A stretch of DNA of 64,000 bases. Origin: Enterococcus gilvus ATCC BAA-350 (GTDB taxonomy: Bacteria; Bacillota; Bacilli; Lactobacillales; Enterococcaceae). The position numbers and the translations under genes are program-made. Position 1 is the first letter of the stretch. Every line of letters starts with the position of its first letter. Positions 62,972 through 64,000 of this stretch are shown piece by piece. The stretch lies in the NCBI RefSeq assembly GCF_000407545.1, contig NZ_ASWH01000001.1, positions 1,255,501-1,319,500 of the forward strand, in the 5' to 3' direction. The notes below the pieces were generated by a model. It searched no databases. It worked only from the letters and a program-made list of their open reading frames with translations, and was not told where the DNA came from.

Positions 62972-63556
62972 ATGTGTGGACGATATTTGTTTGATCCTAT
63001 GACAGGCGAACTCGACGAATACTGGAAAATTATCAGGAATGTAGCAGAGAAACAGAAGCAGTATGGAGATAAAGAAATTGCAACTGGTGATGTATTTCCT
63101 TCAAATAATGTGGTGACTCTGGGTGCTAATCAAAAACGCAGAATCGTCCCAGGTATTACAAAATGGGGATTTGAAGGTTTTAAAAAGGGGCAGCTCTTGA
63201 TTAATGCACGCGCTGAAACGGTTGAAGAAAAGAAAACTTTCCGTAATTCTTTTCAAAATCATCGGTGTATTTTTCCAATGACCGGTTTTTATGAGTGGAA
63301 TACTAATAAGGAAAAATTTCTTTTCATTGGAGAAAGTGAAACATTATATGTTGCCGGTTTTTATCGTTTACATGAAGGGATTGCTGAATCGATTATTATG
63401 ACAACAGAACCAGATGATGTCGTTTCTAAGATCCACGATAGAATGCCGTTGATCATCGATAAGAAAGATATGGAGAAATGGATTCTAGATTTAGATTTTG
63501 CGAAAGAATATCTTGAGAATAATAAATCAATCGTAGAAAGTAAAAAGGTTTCGTGA
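62972..63556 (+). CDS. SRAP-domain protein (HMCES/YedK-like)
   Basis: A 194-residue SRAP protein that shields abasic sites in single-stranded DNA by a covalent bond through Cys2. ATG 62972 is required because it gives MCGRY with Cys2 at the mature N-terminus; the in-frame ATG at 62963 would bury it. Other catalytic residues are visible: Asn in LLINARAET, Glu in GFYEWN, and His in KIHDRMPLI. It is the last gene of the SOS cassette and fits with a damage-tolerance polymerase. Confidence 0.9.
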   Translation: MCGRYLFDPMTGELDEYWKIIRNVAEKQKQYGDKEIATGDVFPSNNVVTLGANQKRRIVPGITKWGFEGFKKGQLLINARAETVEEKKTFRNSFQNHRCIFPMTGFYEWNTNKEKFLFIGESETLYVAGFYRLHEGIAESIIMTTEPDDVVSKIHDRMPLIIDKKDMEKWILDLDFAKEYLENNKSIVESKKVS

Positions 63557-64000
63557 TGGAATAATTTGTATATTTTACACCTGGATAAGAAAACGCAATT
63601 TCATGGATAGTAACTATTAATAGTTTCAATTCTTATGAGTTCAGCTTATGGGTTAAAAAGAAAGTTAATGAAATACACTCGAGAATGCGTATCTTATATT
63701 GAGGTGAAGGAAATGTACATTTTGGTAGCAGATGTCGTGACTCTATCACTGACTCTACATTTGATTCATTTTCCAGTTATTTGCTAGCTGTTGATTTATT
63801 TTTAAATGTAATAATAGATTGGTAAGATGACTGTTTTGAAATATATATTCTTCTTTTTCGATAAAGAAGTTGAAGAACTTTATTTATCTAAATATGACAA
63901 GTCAGTTGTGAACGGTGATATTCATCATACGTATGTCGTTTACTTAAAACATTACCACTTATTAATACTAATAAGCTAAATAAGTGTGTCTATTTGTTCA
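63557..64000. other. right end of the window, no firm gene
   Basis: Two weak short frames are present. ATG 63714 to 63788 gives 24 residues with a good GAGGTGAAGG site. ATG 63827 to 63979 gives 50 residues without a clear site. Neither matches anything I know. No repeat, terminator or RNA gene is evident. Confidence 0.4.

Noticed and set aside
1..64000. CRISPR arrays, tRNA or rRNA genes, antibiotic-resistance genes
   Set aside because: I looked for regularly spaced repeats, tRNA-like cloverleaf ends and resistance-gene motifs and saw none.

Overview
The window reads as a low-GC Firmicute, most likely an Enterococcus of the E. avium/E. gilvus type. Evidence: AT-rich codon use, strong GGAGG ribosome sites, PTS-centred sugar uptake, enterococcal-style LexA and CcpA boxes, and a sulfoquinovose cluster of the transaldolase type that has been described in Enterococcus gilvus. 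Genus is inferred from gene content only. I see no tRNA, rRNA, CRISPR array, integrase or intact transposase.

Layout. (1) 1-7344: right half of a Tn916-like conjugation module (TcpE, VirB4-type ATPase, VirB6-type membrane protein, lysozyme-NlpC/P60 hydrolase, TcpC). (2) 7709-18694: two sugar cassettes. The first is a LacI regulator, a sucrose-type PTS EIIBC and a GH32 hydrolase. The second is a divergent AraC regulator, another EIIBC, a GH32 and a GH36 alpha-galactosidase, fitting raffinose-family sugars. Between them lies decayed DNA with a T-box-like scar. (3) 18829-25612: MFS transporter, AraC regulator, two Gfo/Idh/MocA oxidoreductases, a ThuA-like protein, a TIM-barrel isomerase-like protein and an acetyltransferase; this looks like oxidative (3-keto type) glycoside breakdown. 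(4) 25673-33808: a cluster I could not match to a known pathway: two AdhR-like MerR regulators, an SDR, a carboxymuconolactone-decarboxylase-like protein, a PLP gamma-lyase, an AfsA-like (gamma-butyrolactone synthase family) protein, a HAD phosphatase, four tautomerase domains, a possible alpha/beta-barrel protein and a thiolase. Three MerR-type promoters share one operator design. (5) 33877-35842: sigma-like and HTH_16-like regulators of the kind found in Tn916-like elements, then a hairpin-dense non-coding stretch and a 57-residue gene behind a fourth MerR-type promoter. No xis/int follows. (6) 36188-38769: ROK and LuxR-type regulators. (7) 38965-60313: a large organosulfonate region. (8) 60853-63556: an SOS cassette (LexA box, frameshifted Y-family polymerase, YolD-like, unknown, SRAP).

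How region 7 works (inference from families and order): a GPH symporter imports sulfoquinovose or its glycoside; a GH31 sulfoquinovosidase frees sulfoquinovose; an isomerase and a transaldolase give 3-sulfolactaldehyde plus fructose-6-phosphate; a reductase makes DHPS. The upstream operon then has a glycyl-radical DHPS dehydratase (HpfG) with its activase, an iron alcohol dehydrogenase that would reduce 3-sulfopropionaldehyde to 3-hydroxypropanesulfonate, and a CoA-acylating aldehyde dehydrogenase plus a two-subunit acyl-CoA ligase that would oxidise it to 3-sulfopropionate with ATP gain. Two TauE/SafE and two SLC13-like carriers would move the sulfonates.

The two most interesting items are the joining of complete sulfo-transaldolase and HpfG-type DHPS fermentation gene sets in one locus, and the AfsA-centred cluster at 25.7-33.8 kb, which may make a butyrolactone-like small molecule in a Firmicute.
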